From Chloroflexota bacterium (lineage in GTDB: Bacteria > Chloroflexota > Dehalococcoidia > SZUA-161 > SpSt-899): DNA of 22,339 nucleotides. Shown here piece after piece: positions 15,220 to 22,339 of the stretch. The DNA is taken from contig QLUL01000001.1 of the NCBI GenBank assembly GCA_018725425.1, positions 1 to 22,339 of the forward strand, read 5' to 3'. The position numbers and the translations under genes were made by a program. The first letter of the stretch is position 1. Every line of letters starts with the position of its first letter. Under the pieces are notes generated by a model. The model saw nothing but the letters and a program-made list of their open reading frames with translations, searched no databases and was not told where the DNA came from.

Positions 15220-15960
15220 ATGAACCTTAAACAGTTAGGCAGCCTGATAGAGATAGAGATTAAGAATTTCTTAAGAGAGCCGGTGGCAAGCATGATGCTG
15301 ATTACTCAAGCGCTAATATTCTTGATGTTTGCTACTGCCTACGGAGATGATCCTGCCCCCGGCGGTCTGCGGATGGTTGATCTTCAGGTGCCCTCATTTA
15401 TAGCATTCGGCATCGCCATGTTAGGGATAATGAACATACCCTACACCTTAGTTGAGTATAAGGTGACAAAGGTTTTTAAACGGTTCAAGGGCACACCACT
15501 GGAATCGTGGTATATCCTGATCGCTCAGGCGGCAGTAACTTTTATCATACTTCTAGTGAGCACTCTGATACTCATTGGTGTTGCAGTCGCCGTTTTCAAT
15601 ATAGAATTTCACCTTGACATATTGAGTTTTTTGCTAGCTTTTGGTTTAAGCACCATAACCTTTTTCTCGTTAGGATTTGTGCTGGCCGCATTGCTTCGTA
15701 CTACCCGTGCAGTGGAGGCTCTTACAGGGATTCTTTTCTTCCCCCTGTTTTTCTTATCCGGCATAATAATCCCTCTCGAAGCATTTCCTAAATTTCTCCA
15801 GGATGCTGCCGAGTTTAATCCGGTAGTTCACAGTATGGATATATTAACCACCACATGGATCGGGAATGACCTGGGTGATTACACCAGGGCGATCATCATC
15901 CTGTGCTCAATAACAGTTCTCTGTACCTTCGTAGCTATCAAGACGTTTCGATGGGAATAA
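15220..15960 (+). CDS. ABC-2 type transporter permease
   Basis: A 246-residue integral membrane protein with about six hydrophobic segments. These include MMLITQALIFLMFATAY, FIAFGIAMLGIMNIPYTL, AAVTFIILLVSTLILIGVAV, LLAFGLSTITFFSLGFVLAA, GILFFPLFFLSGIIIPLEAF and AIIILCSITVLCTFVAI. The FFLSGIIIPLEAFPKFLQ segment before the last helix is the ABC-2 signature region. AAGGAGAAC precedes the ATG. It is the last gene of the TetR-controlled cassette and the membrane partner of the ATPase above. The spacer 15961-16102 after it is shared with the convergent purM and shows no clear terminator. Confidence 0.93.
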   Translation: MNLKQLGSLIEIEIKNFLREPVASMMLITQALIFLMFATAYGDDPAPGGLRMVDLQVPSFIAFGIAMLGIMNIPYTLVEYKVTKVFKRFKGTPLESWYILIAQAAVTFIILLVSTLILIGVAVAVFNIEFHLDILSFLLAFGLSTITFFSLGFVLAALLRTTRAVEALTGILFFPLFFLSGIIIPLEAFPKFLQDAAEFNPVVHSMDILTTTWIGNDLGDYTRAIIILCSITVLCTFVAIKTFRWE

Positions 15961-16102
15961 GCAGTCGTGAAAAAGATTTTTAAAAGTAAAAATTACGCTG
16001 ACCTGCTTTGATTTGTTGCATCGGTGGAGGGTCCTGGTCAGCCAGAGGGCATCTATCTCCATTTGACGAATGATAGGATTCCTCTCTTGTGGTGGATCAA
16101 AT

Positions 16103-16121
16103 GACGGGCAAGATGCCCGTC
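16103..16121 (-). repeat. Palindrome family copy 6, downstream of purM
   Basis: An exact GACGGGCAAGATGCCCGTC starting 4 bases after the purM TAA. It could act as a 3'-end hairpin on the purF-purM message, but no U-run follows on that strand. Confidence 0.9.
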
Positions 16122-16125
16122 CTAT

Positions 16126-17142
16126 TTACATGATTATCACTGGCCCCTCCCCCTCCACCACCCCCCCGATTATCCTCGCATCAGGTAAGGCAGCCAACAG
16201 CTCATCGACATCGCATGGTGAGCAGAAGAGCGCCATTCCGATTCCCATATTGAACACCCGGTACATCTCTTGTTCATCGATATCGCCCTGCTTCTGAATC
16301 ATCTCGAAGATGAGCGGAATATCCCAACTCCCTTTTCTCAGGTGTGCCGCAAGCCCGCAGGGCAAGACTCGCGGAATGTTATCCAGCAGCCCGCCCCCGG
16401 TGATGTGCGCCAGCCCCTTTATTCCGGGAAGCAGTGCCCTCAGTTGCTGGTAGTAACAGCGATGCGGCTTGAGCAGCTCCTCACCCAGGGTGCACCCAAG
16501 GTCGGGATAGAAAACGCTGAGGGCGGAGCGCTCGACATTGAATATTTTCCGCACCAGAGAATAACCGTTTGTATGCAGTCCGCTCGATGGCAGCCCGATG
16601 ATGACGTCACCGGGCCTGATCGACTTGCCGTCGATGATCTTGCCCTTTTCCACCACTCCCACAATGAAGCCCACCAGGTCATAGTCGCCTTCAGCGTACA
16701 GCCCGGGCATCTCGGCGGTCTCACCCCCGATGAGGGCGCAATCTACCTCCTTGCAAGCCTCTGCCAGTCCTTTGACGATGTCGCTCACCTGTTCCGGAAA
16801 GAGTCTGCCCACCCCGATGTAATCCAGAAAAAATAGTGGTTTAGCGCCGCAGGTCAGGATGTCGTTCACGCAGTGGTTGACCAGGTCGATGCCAATAGTG
16901 TCGTGTTTGCCGAGCGCCGCGGCGATCTTGAGCTTGGTGCCCACACCATCGGCGCTGGAGACCAGAACAGGCTCTTCGCAGCCCTTGAGCTCAAAGAGTC
17001 CGCCGAAGAAGCCGAGGTCGCCAATCACTTCGGGGCGGAGAGTGGAGCGGGCGTGCTTCTTGATCAGCTCCAGCGCCCGGCCGGCAGCATCGATGTCAAC
17101 GCCGGCGGCCGCGTAGCTGGCTTTATCTCGTTGTCCGGTCAT
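16126..17142 (-). CDS. purM: Phosphoribosylformylglycinamidine cyclo-ligase (AIR synthetase)
   Basis: The fifth step of de novo purine synthesis, ATP-dependent ring closure of FGAM to AIR. The 338-residue protein shows YAAAGVDIDAAGRA, then VLVSSADGVGTKLKIAA (ATP/Mg loop), GIDLVNHCVNDILTCGA, ALIGGETAEMPG, GDVIIGLPSSGLHTNGYSL, AHITGGGLLDNIPRVLP and FNMGIGMAL, all in family order. GGAGGAA precedes the ATG. It lies 30 bp after purF on the same strand, with a palindrome between them placed immediately upstream of the ribosome binding site. Confidence 0.97.
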   Translation of the reverse strand: MTGQRDKASYAAAGVDIDAAGRALELIKKHARSTLRPEVIGDLGFFGGLFELKGCEEPVLVSSADGVGTKLKIAAALGKHDTIGIDLVNHCVNDILTCGAKPLFFLDYIGVGRLFPEQVSDIVKGLAEACKEVDCALIGGETAEMPGLYAEGDYDLVGFIVGVVEKGKIIDGKSIRPGDVIIGLPSSGLHTNGYSLVRKIFNVERSALSVFYPDLGCTLGEELLKPHRCYYQQLRALLPGIKGLAHITGGGLLDNIPRVLPCGLAAHLRKGSWDIPLIFEMIQKQGDIDEQEMYRVFNMGIGMALFCSPCDVDELLAALPDARIIGGVVEGEGPVIIM

Positions 17143-17154
17143 CCCATTCCTCCA

Positions 17155-17171
17155 ACGGGCAAGATGCCCGT
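17155..17171 (-). repeat. Palindrome family copy 7, purF-purM gap
   Basis: ACGGGCAAGATGCCCGT, one stem pair shorter than the others (the preceding base is A, not G). Adjoining CTA is the purF TAG stop, and the purM ribosome binding site follows at once. Confidence 0.88.
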
Positions 17172-17172
17172 C

Positions 17173-18558
17173 CTACAGAACAAACTTATCCATTTCCAGT
17201 TGGACGGGCACCGGGTAGTCTCCGGTGAAGCAAGCGAGACAGAAGTTCTCCCTGGGAAGGCCGACCGCCTCGACGAGTCCATCAATGCTGAGATAGCCCA
17301 GTGAGTCGGCGCCGATCCACTGGCGTATTTCAGGAATTGACTTGGTAGCGGCGATAAGCTCGCGGCGGGTCGCCATGTCTATGCCGAAAATGCAGGGGTG
17401 GCGAATGGGTGGGGCACAGATTCTCAGATGGACTTCCCTGGCACCGGCTTTTCGGAGAAGGGCAACTATCCGGGGAGTGGTGGTGCCACGCACGATACTA
17501 TCATCAACCACGACCACGCTCCTTCCGGAGAGCACCTCGGGGATGGGATTGAATTTCAGCCTGACGCCGACGTCGCGCAGGCGCTGGTCGGGTTGGATAA
17601 AGGTGCGTCCCACATATCTACTCTTCAGCAGTCCTTCGCCGAAAGGAATGCCTGATGCTTGAGAATATCCTACTGCGGCAGCCGTTGCTGAGTCAGGCAC
17701 ACCGATGACCAGGTCGGCATCTACCGGATGCTCTCGTGATAATCCCGCTCCCATTGCCAGCCTGGCCGGATAGAGACGGCGGCCACCGATGGTGCTATCA
17801 GGACGTGAAAAGTAGATGTATTCGAAGATACAGAATGCCCTTTCCGCCGCGGGATTGGCCGGAGGGAAACTGTGAAACCCCGATTCGTCAATTAGCACAA
17901 TCTCGCCGGGCATGATTTCCCGAGAGACCTCCATGCCCAACTGATCCAGAGCACAACTCTCCGAGGCAATGACCCAGTTGCCATTAAGTGTCCCGAGGCA
18001 GAGGGGCCGAACCCCCAGTGGATCCCGCACGCCGAGAAGCTTGTCTTTGGTCATAATCACCAGGCTATAGGCACCCTGAAGTCTGGTCATGGCGAATCGG
18101 ATGTTCGCAACCGGCGTCTTGCCCGGTGCCGAGGCCAGTAGATGGGCGATCACCTCGGAATCGGAGGAGGTGCGAAAAACGCAGCCCTGCCCTTCAAGCT
18201 CTGCCCTGAGGTATGCCGCATTAGTGAGGTTGCCATTGTGGCCCAGGGCTACCTCCCCCAGGGCGCTGGACATCACAATAGGCTGGGCGTTGATGATGCG
18301 ACTTGAGCCAGTGGTGGAGTAACGGTTGTGTCCGATGGCGATACTGCCGGCAAGTCGGCCCAGGATCTCTTCATCGAATACCTGGGCTACCAATCCCATA
18401 TCGGCATGAAGGCGAATGGACCGGCCGTCGCTGCTGGCGATGCCAGAGCTCTCCTGGCCACGATGCTGGAGGGCATAGAGGGCAAAATAGGTAAGCCTTG
18501 CTACATCCTCACCGGGAGCGTAAATCCCGAAAACGCCGCAAGACTCATGCAGAGGCAT
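17173..18558 (-). CDS. purF: Amidophosphoribosyltransferase
   Basis: The first committed step of purine synthesis, glutamine plus PRPP to phosphoribosylamine. The 461-residue protein starts MPLHESCGVFGIYAPG. The N-terminal nucleophile cysteine in ESCGVFG is exposed after propeptide removal. The amidotransferase domain shows ALQHRGQESSGIA, GHNRYSTTG and LGHNGNL. The PRTase domain shows FEYIYFSRPDS, VIGVPDSATAAA, the PRPP loop VVVVDDSIVRGTT and the Fe-S-type cysteine segments RICAPPIRHPCIFGIDM and ENFCLACFTGDYP. The cysteines suggest an iron-sulfur-bearing enzyme like that of Bacillus. A TTG at 18570 is an alternative start. The TAG stop lies at the edge of palindrome copy 7. Confidence 0.97.
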   Translation of the reverse strand: MPLHESCGVFGIYAPGEDVARLTYFALYALQHRGQESSGIASSDGRSIRLHADMGLVAQVFDEEILGRLAGSIAIGHNRYSTTGSSRIINAQPIVMSSALGEVALGHNGNLTNAAYLRAELEGQGCVFRTSSDSEVIAHLLASAPGKTPVANIRFAMTRLQGAYSLVIMTKDKLLGVRDPLGVRPLCLGTLNGNWVIASESCALDQLGMEVSREIMPGEIVLIDESGFHSFPPANPAAERAFCIFEYIYFSRPDSTIGGRRLYPARLAMGAGLSREHPVDADLVIGVPDSATAAAVGYSQASGIPFGEGLLKSRYVGRTFIQPDQRLRDVGVRLKFNPIPEVLSGRSVVVVDDSIVRGTTTPRIVALLRKAGAREVHLRICAPPIRHPCIFGIDMATRRELIAATKSIPEIRQWIGADSLGYLSIDGLVEAVGLPRENFCLACFTGDYPVPVQLEMDKFVL

Positions 18559-18570
18559 ATTAATTCCCAA

Positions 18571-18600
18571 TGTAGGGGCGAGGCATGCCTCACCCCTACA
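18571..18600. repeat. 30-bp near-palindrome at the purF 5' end
   Basis: TGTAGGGGCGAGGCA on one side and its near-complement on the other form a 30-bp palindrome with one mismatched pair. The predicted purF transcript would begin inside or at its edge, so the message would start with a strong hairpin. It is unrelated in sequence to the GACGGGC family. Confidence 0.85.
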
Positions 18601-18603
18601 AGT

Positions 18604-18632
18604 ATTATAGCCCTTCTGTTGCCGGGGGTCAA
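18604..18632 (-). promoter_or_regulatory. Promoter of purF-purM
   Basis: The minus strand reads TTGACC (18632-18627), a 17-base spacer and TATAAT (18609-18604). The start site would lie near 18597, within the near-palindrome. Confidence 0.8.
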
Positions 18633-18642
18633 GTTCGCATCC

Positions 18643-18671
18643 TTGACAACGACCCTGCCAGATGTTAAAGT
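18643..18671 (+). promoter_or_regulatory. Promoter of cobO and the mutase gene
   Basis: TTGACA (18643-18648), a 17-base spacer, TAAAGT (18666-18671). The -35 boxes of this and the purF promoter are only 10 bp apart, back to back. The leader before cobO would be under 20 bases with no visible Shine-Dalgarno sequence. Confidence 0.7.
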
Positions 18672-18695
18672 AAGTCTGCGTTTAAGATCAATGCT

Positions 18696-19226
18696 ATGGC
18701 TAAGGAACAAGAAGGGCTGGTGCAGGTTTTCACCGGCAACGGGAAGGGCAAGACGACCGCTGCCCTGGGCGCCGTGCTTCGTGCCGCAGGGCAAGGGCTG
18801 AGGGTTCATATCGTCCAGTTCATGAAGGGCACCTATCCCTATGGCGAACATCAGGCGCTGGCGCAGCTGCCTAATGTCACCGTCGCTAGATTCGGGCACC
18901 TCGATTTTGTTGACCCACAGAATATCAGAGATGAGGAAAGGGGAGAGGCCGAGAAGGCTCTGATGGCTGGCCGGAAGGCCATGCTCAGTGGGAGGTATGA
19001 TCTGGTGGTTCTCGACGAGGTGAATATAGCCGCTGCCTGGGGACTGGTGGCACTCGACGAGGTTATCCGTGTCATCCGCGAAAAGCCGGACAATGTCGAA
19101 CTTATCCTCACCGGTCGCTACGCCGATCCCAGGCTGATTGAGCTTGCCGATCTGGCGACCGAGATGGTGGAGGTTAAACATCCGTATCAAAAAGGGATCA
19201 AGCCCAGGTGCGGATTTGAGTATTAG
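18696..19226 (+). CDS. cobO: Cob(I)yrinic acid a,c-diamide / cobalamin adenosyltransferase
   Basis: Attaches the adenosyl group to reduced corrinoids to make adenosylcobalamin. The 176-residue BtuR/CobO-type P-loop protein has [14 protein letters not shown] (about 12-25), [15 protein letters not shown], the Walker B-like [16 protein letters not shown] and [18 protein letters not shown], and ends [17 protein letters not shown] as in this family. It stands 20 bp ahead of an adenosylcobalamin-dependent mutase gene, which fits a cofactor-supply role. It starts a transcript with a very short leader. Confidence 0.95.
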   Translation: MAKEQEGLVQVFTGNGKGKTTAALGAVLRAAGQGLRVHIVQFMKGTYPYGEHQALAQLPNVTVARFGHLDFVDPQNIRDEERGEAEKALMAGRKAMLSGRYDLVVLDEVNIAAAWGLVALDEVIRVIREKPDNVELILTGRYADPRLIELADLATEMVEVKHPYQKGIKPRCGFEY

Positions 19227-19246
19227 CCGGGTTAGTGGACAATCAG

Positions 19247-20994
19247 ATGGTTAACCGAAGAGAAACAGGCTCGGAGCGTCGGAGCAATTTCACCACCGCC
19301 TCCGGCCTGCCAATCAAGCGGGTTTACACTGCGGGTCAAATCACTGATCCCGATTGCCAGGCTGACCTCGGGATGCCTGGCGAATACCCCTTTCTTCGTG
19401 GTGTCCATCGCACTGGTTATCGGGGCCAGCTCTGGACGATGCGCATGTTCGCTGGCTTCGGCACCGCCGAGGAGACCAACTCCCGCTACAGATATCTCCT
19501 GGAGCATGGACAGACTGGCCTGAGCGTCGCCTTTGACTACCCCACGCTCGACGGTTATGATACCGATCATCCATTAGCCCGAGGTGAATTTGGAAAGTGT
19601 GGGGTGGCTATCTCATCATTGGCCGATATGGAGTTACTATTTGATGGCATTCCGCTGGATCAGGTAACCACCTCCATGACCATCAACGGCCCGGCAGCCG
19701 TCGTCTGGGCAATGTATATTGCCGCCGCGGAAAAACGGGGCATCCCCATGGAAAAGCTCGGCGGAACGATACAAAATGACATCCTCAAGGAATACATGGC
19801 CCAGTTCTCATTTATCTTCCCCCCCGAGCCCTCAATGCGCCTGGTGGTGGATACCATCGAGTTTGGCTCCAGATACCTCCCTCGATGGAATACGGTCAGC
19901 ATAAGTGGCTATCACATACGAGAGGCCGGGTCCACCGCGGTCCAGGAGCTGGCATTCACCCTGGCTGACGGACTTACCTATGTGCAGGCGGCGATAGATC
20001 GGGGACTGAAGGTGGATGATTTCGCCCCCAGACTTAGCTTCTTCTTCAATTCGCACAACGAGTTCTTTGAGGAGATCGCCAAGTTCCGCGCCGCTCGGCG
20101 CATCTGGGCACGGGAGATGAAGGAGCGTTTCGGAGCCAGTGAACGCTCGCAATGGCTTCGCTTCCACACTCAGACCGCCGGTTGCACCCTGACCGCTCAG
20201 CAGCCGGAGAACAACATCATCCGCACGACCCTGCAAGCCCTGGCCGCGGTTCTGGGCGGAACACAGTCACTGCACACCAATTCCATGGATGAAGCCCTGG
20301 CTCTGCCCTCGGAGAAGGCGGCGCTCATCGCCCTGAGAACGCAGCAGCTCATCGCCCACGAAAGTGGGGTGGCCAATAGCGTCGATCCCCTCGGTGGCAG
20401 CTTCATGGTGGAGACGCTGACCAACCAAATTGAGGAGGCTGTTTATGAGTACTTTGATAAGATAGACTCTCTGGGAGGGGTAATTGCCGGTATCGAGAAT
20501 GGCTTCTTTCAGCGGGAAATTGCCGAGGCTGCCTATCGCTATCAGGGGGAGATCGAAACCAGGGACAGAATCATAGTTGGAATAAACGAATATGAGCTCG
20601 ATGAGCCCATAGAAATCCCTATCCTGGAGATGGATAAGGAAGGTGAGCGGAGACAGATATCCAGGTTGAATCGGATGTTCCAGCACGTATCTGTGAAAAT
20701 CATCGAACCAGATACGAAATTGCCCTTTCAATCCTTACGAAATCCATCATGTAGTCATGTATTCCCGAATCTGGCGAGCCCCTCGAAATGGAACATCCGT
20801 TGAATCGTGTCAGGCAGGAGAGAAGCAATGCGGATGTTCGGCGTGCCCGGACAGAGCTCAGACGTGCGGCTGAGGGAACGGAAAACCTTATGCCTTACAT
20901 CCTGGATGCGGTAAGTGCCTATGCCACGCTGGGTGAGGTGTGCGACACCCTGAGGGATGTCTTCGGGGAATATGAGGGGCGTTTTGCATTTTGA
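19247..20994 (+). pseudogene. Methylmalonyl-CoA mutase-type large subunit, disrupted near the C-terminus by a MITE
   Basis: The intact part is the acyl-CoA mutase TIM barrel: [122 protein letters not shown] and [16 protein letters not shown]. At 20671 the frame meets a 128-bp MITE. With the 6-bp duplication the insert is 134 bp, so frame is lost and the product ends at 20803 with about 44 unrelated residues. The native tail resumes at 20806 in another frame (RVRQERSNADVRRARTELRR to FGEYEGRFAF). Joined, the ancestral protein is about 537 residues, the usual length for a separate large subunit without the B12 domain. No small subunit is in the window. A GTG at 19235 is an alternative start. A methylmalonyl- versus isobutyryl-type substrate cannot be settled here. 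Confidence 0.9.
20672..20799 (+). mobile_element. MITE, full copy 2 (128 bp), in the mutase gene
   Basis: It starts CGGATGTTCCA and ends TGGAACATCCG, a perfect 11-bp terminal inverted repeat. The flanking 6-bp direct repeat is TTGAAT (20666-20671 and 20800-20805). It has the same orientation as copy 1 and no coding capacity of its own. An internal GTATCTG...CAGATAC pair could form a hairpin. Confidence 0.95.
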
Positions 20995-21005
20995 GTAACA
21001 CGAAT

Positions 21006-21090
21006 GAAGTTTAGAGTTCTGAGTATAGAGTTTTGAGGAGGGGAGAGGGAGGAGGAGCCTAGATACTCTATACCCAATACTCAAAACTTG
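21006..21090. repeat. Inverted pair of heptad repeats upstream of the FBP gene
   Basis: The left arm (21006-21038) has GAGTNNN heptads on the plus strand. The right arm (21058-21090) has the same heptads on the minus strand. The arms are about three-quarters complementary around a purine-rich loop (GGGAGAGGGAGG). The hairpin ends at the gene's AGGAGG ribosome binding site. Confidence 0.75.
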
Positions 21091-21100
21091 AGGAGGAAAG

Positions 21101-22192
21101 ATGATCACACTAAGTGTAATCAAGGCCGACATTGGGGGTTACGTAGGACACTCCTGTATGCACCCTGATCTCATGGCCACGGCTCAGGAATTTATGGAGA
21201 AGGCTAAAGGGCAGGGGCTGCTGGTTGACTTCCACGTTACCAGGTGCGGGGATGACCTCGAGCTCATCATGACTCATGAGCAGGGCGAGGGGAATGAGCG
21301 CATTCACAAGCTAGCCTGGGATATCTTTTTGGCCTGCACCGGTGTTGCCAAGAAATTAAAGCTTCACGGGGCGGGACAGGACATGTTGAGCGATGCCTTC
21401 TCCGGTAACGTAAAGGGCATGGGGCCGGGCGTGGCGGAGATGCAGTTCGAGGAACGCGGCTCCGAACCTGTTCTGGTGTTCATGGCCGATAAGACCTCAT
21501 CCGGCGCCTGGAATATGCCGCTCTATAAGATGTTTGCCGATCCCTTCAACACCATCGGGCTGGTCATCGCCGAGAACATGCACTCTGGCTTTTCCTTTGA
21601 GGTGCACGATGTGAAGGAACACCGAAAGGTGGTCTTCGATGCCCCTGAGGAGATATACGACATGCTGGTGCTCATCGGGGCACCTTCGCGGTATGCGGTA
21701 AAGAGCGTTCGCCATCGCCCATCGGGGGTAATCGCCGCCGTCTCATCCACCGACAAATTGTATCAGATAGCCGGCAGGTATTCGGGAAAAGATGATCCGG
21801 TGCTCATCGTTCGCTCTCAGGGAGAGTTCCCGGCTGTCGGCGAGGTGCTTGAGCCCTTCACCATGCCGCAGATGGTGAAGGGATGGATGCGGGGGTCGCA
21901 CCACGGCCCGCTTATGCCGTGTTCTATCCCACAATCAAATCCCAGTAGATTCGATGGACCCCCTCGGGTGGTGTGTGCCGGATTCCAACTGGCAGGGGGC
22001 AAACTCATCGGCCCACGGGATATGTTCGACGACCCCAGCTTTGACGAGGCCAGGCACCAGGCTAACCTGGCTGCGGAATACCTGCGACGACACGGCCCGT
22101 TCGAGCCACACCGTCTGCCGCTGGAGGAGATGGAATACACCACCATGCCTCAGGTGATGAGGAAGCTCGAGGGGAGGTTCTCGCCTCTCTAA
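21101..22192 (+). CDS. fbp: Fructose 1,6-bisphosphate aldolase/phosphatase (archaeal-type, class V FBPase)
   Basis: A bifunctional gluconeogenic enzyme that condenses triose phosphates and removes the C1 phosphate, making the pathway effectively one-way. The 363-residue protein starts MITLSVIKADIGGYVGHSCM, the family N-terminus with the metal-binding Asp and His. It includes THEQGEGNERIHKLAWD, DAFSGNVKGMGPGVAEM, FMADKTSSGAWNMPLYKMFADP, NTIGLVIAENMHSGFSFEV, MRGSHHGPLMPC, and CAGFQLAGGKLIGPRDMFDDP. AGGAGG lies 4 bases before the ATG. This enzyme is found in archaea and deep-branching, mostly autotrophic bacteria, so it implies an anabolic, gluconeogenic metabolism. It lies behind a heptad-repeat hairpin and no distinct promoter was recognised. 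Confidence 0.95.
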   Translation: MITLSVIKADIGGYVGHSCMHPDLMATAQEFMEKAKGQGLLVDFHVTRCGDDLELIMTHEQGEGNERIHKLAWDIFLACTGVAKKLKLHGAGQDMLSDAFSGNVKGMGPGVAEMQFEERGSEPVLVFMADKTSSGAWNMPLYKMFADPFNTIGLVIAENMHSGFSFEVHDVKEHRKVVFDAPEEIYDMLVLIGAPSRYAVKSVRHRPSGVIAAVSSTDKLYQIAGRYSGKDDPVLIVRSQGEFPAVGEVLEPFTMPQMVKGWMRGSHHGPLMPCSIPQSNPSRFDGPPRVVCAGFQLAGGKLIGPRDMFDDPSFDEARHQANLAAEYLRRHGPFEPHRLPLEEMEYTTMPQVMRKLEGRFSPL

Positions 22193-22209
22193 AAGGCAGG
22201 TGATAAAAA

Positions 22210-22339
22210 ATGGGTGTACTGCAAGAGGTCGCAGAATTGCTGCCCGCCATGACGCCTTCCGAAAAGGCCCAGGTGCTTCAATGGATCGCACGGGATCTTG
22301 GCGACGCATTCCCTGGCATTGAAAGTATGCCAGGTGTTT
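22210..22339 (+). CDS. DUF433-like protein N-terminus (partial, runs off window)
   Basis: The frame from the ATG at 22210 gives MGVLQEVAELLPAMTPSEKA, continues with QWIARDLGDAFPGIESMPGV and is open to the end of the window. The FPGIESMPGV stretch resembles the lead-in to the DUF433 domain (usually followed by a GGxPxIxxTRIPV motif beyond the edge). DUF433 proteins are small and often antitoxin-like. Because the diagnostic domain is outside the window, this is a tentative recognition. It lies 17 bp after the FBP gene. Confidence 0.6.
   Translation, partial: MGVLQEVAELLPAMTPSEKAQVLQWIARDLGDAFPGIESMPGV

Noticed and set aside
16021..16060. CTGG...CCAG inverted repeat considered as a terminator of the ABC permease
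   Set aside because: Only a 4-bp stem can be paired with confidence and there is no U-tract.
16061..16083. Possible degenerate eighth palindrome (ATTTGACGAATGATAGGAT)
   Set aside because: Only the outer flanks resemble the family and the stem is absent, so it is too weak to count.
20829..20840. CGGATGTTCGG in the mutase tail resembling a MITE terminus
   Set aside because: It encodes the conserved ADVRRAR segment, differs from the terminus after nine bases and has no matching second end.

Overview
This window (22,339 bp) is bacterial chromosome of moderately high GC. The gene content is a T-box-controlled trp operon with both trpB types, purF-purM, ruvAB, an archaeal-type FBP aldolase/phosphatase, a B12-dependent acyl-CoA mutase and many small dispersed repeats. 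It suggests an anaerobic Chloroflexota lineage of the Dehalococcoidia kind. That placement is inferred from gene content and protein texture only.

Layout. 1-660: a DUF4258/YgiT toxin-antitoxin-like pair whose first gene is split by a 129-bp MITE. 788-4250 (+): ruvA-ruvB-adenine deaminase, with overlapping or touching genes. 4251-4886: a decay zone holding a permease remnant (-), an IS66 transposase remnant (+) and a MITE fragment. 4887-13372 (-): one trp operon, trpE-G-D-C-F-B-A-trpB2, behind a consensus promoter and a Trp T-box leader with terminator. 13466-15960 (+): a visibly AT-richer TetR-ABC ATPase-ABC-2 permease cassette with its own consensus promoter and a candidate operator. 16126-18632 (-): purF-purM. 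18643-20994 (+): cobO and a methylmalonyl-CoA mutase-type large subunit broken by a second full MITE. 21101-22192 (+): FBP aldolase/phosphatase. 22210-end: start of a DUF433-like gene.

The most interesting layer is the small repeats. (1) A MITE family of 128-129 bp has CGGATGTTCCA termini and 6-bp target duplications. Deleting the element plus one duplication from either full copy restores an uninterrupted protein. (2) A 19-bp palindrome, GACGGGCAAGATGCCCGTC, occurs seven times. All copies have one orientation relative to transcription, and all lie in the trp and pur operons. Three copies supply the upstream gene's stop codon, and two are read in frame as G(R/Q)ASCPSNG inside trpF and trpD. 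(3) Heptad repeats, GAGTWTN-like, lie in the trpC tail (with a 14-bp flanking duplication), in a trpE linker, at the trpE/trpG junction, and as an imperfect hairpin upstream of the FBP gene. (4) A 30-bp near-palindrome sits at the predicted 5' end of the purF transcript.

Functionally, trpE to trpA convert chorismate to tryptophan under tRNA-Trp sensing. CobO would make the adenosylcobalamin needed by the neighbouring mutase, but that mutase subunit looks broken here. The B12-binding small subunit is not in the window.
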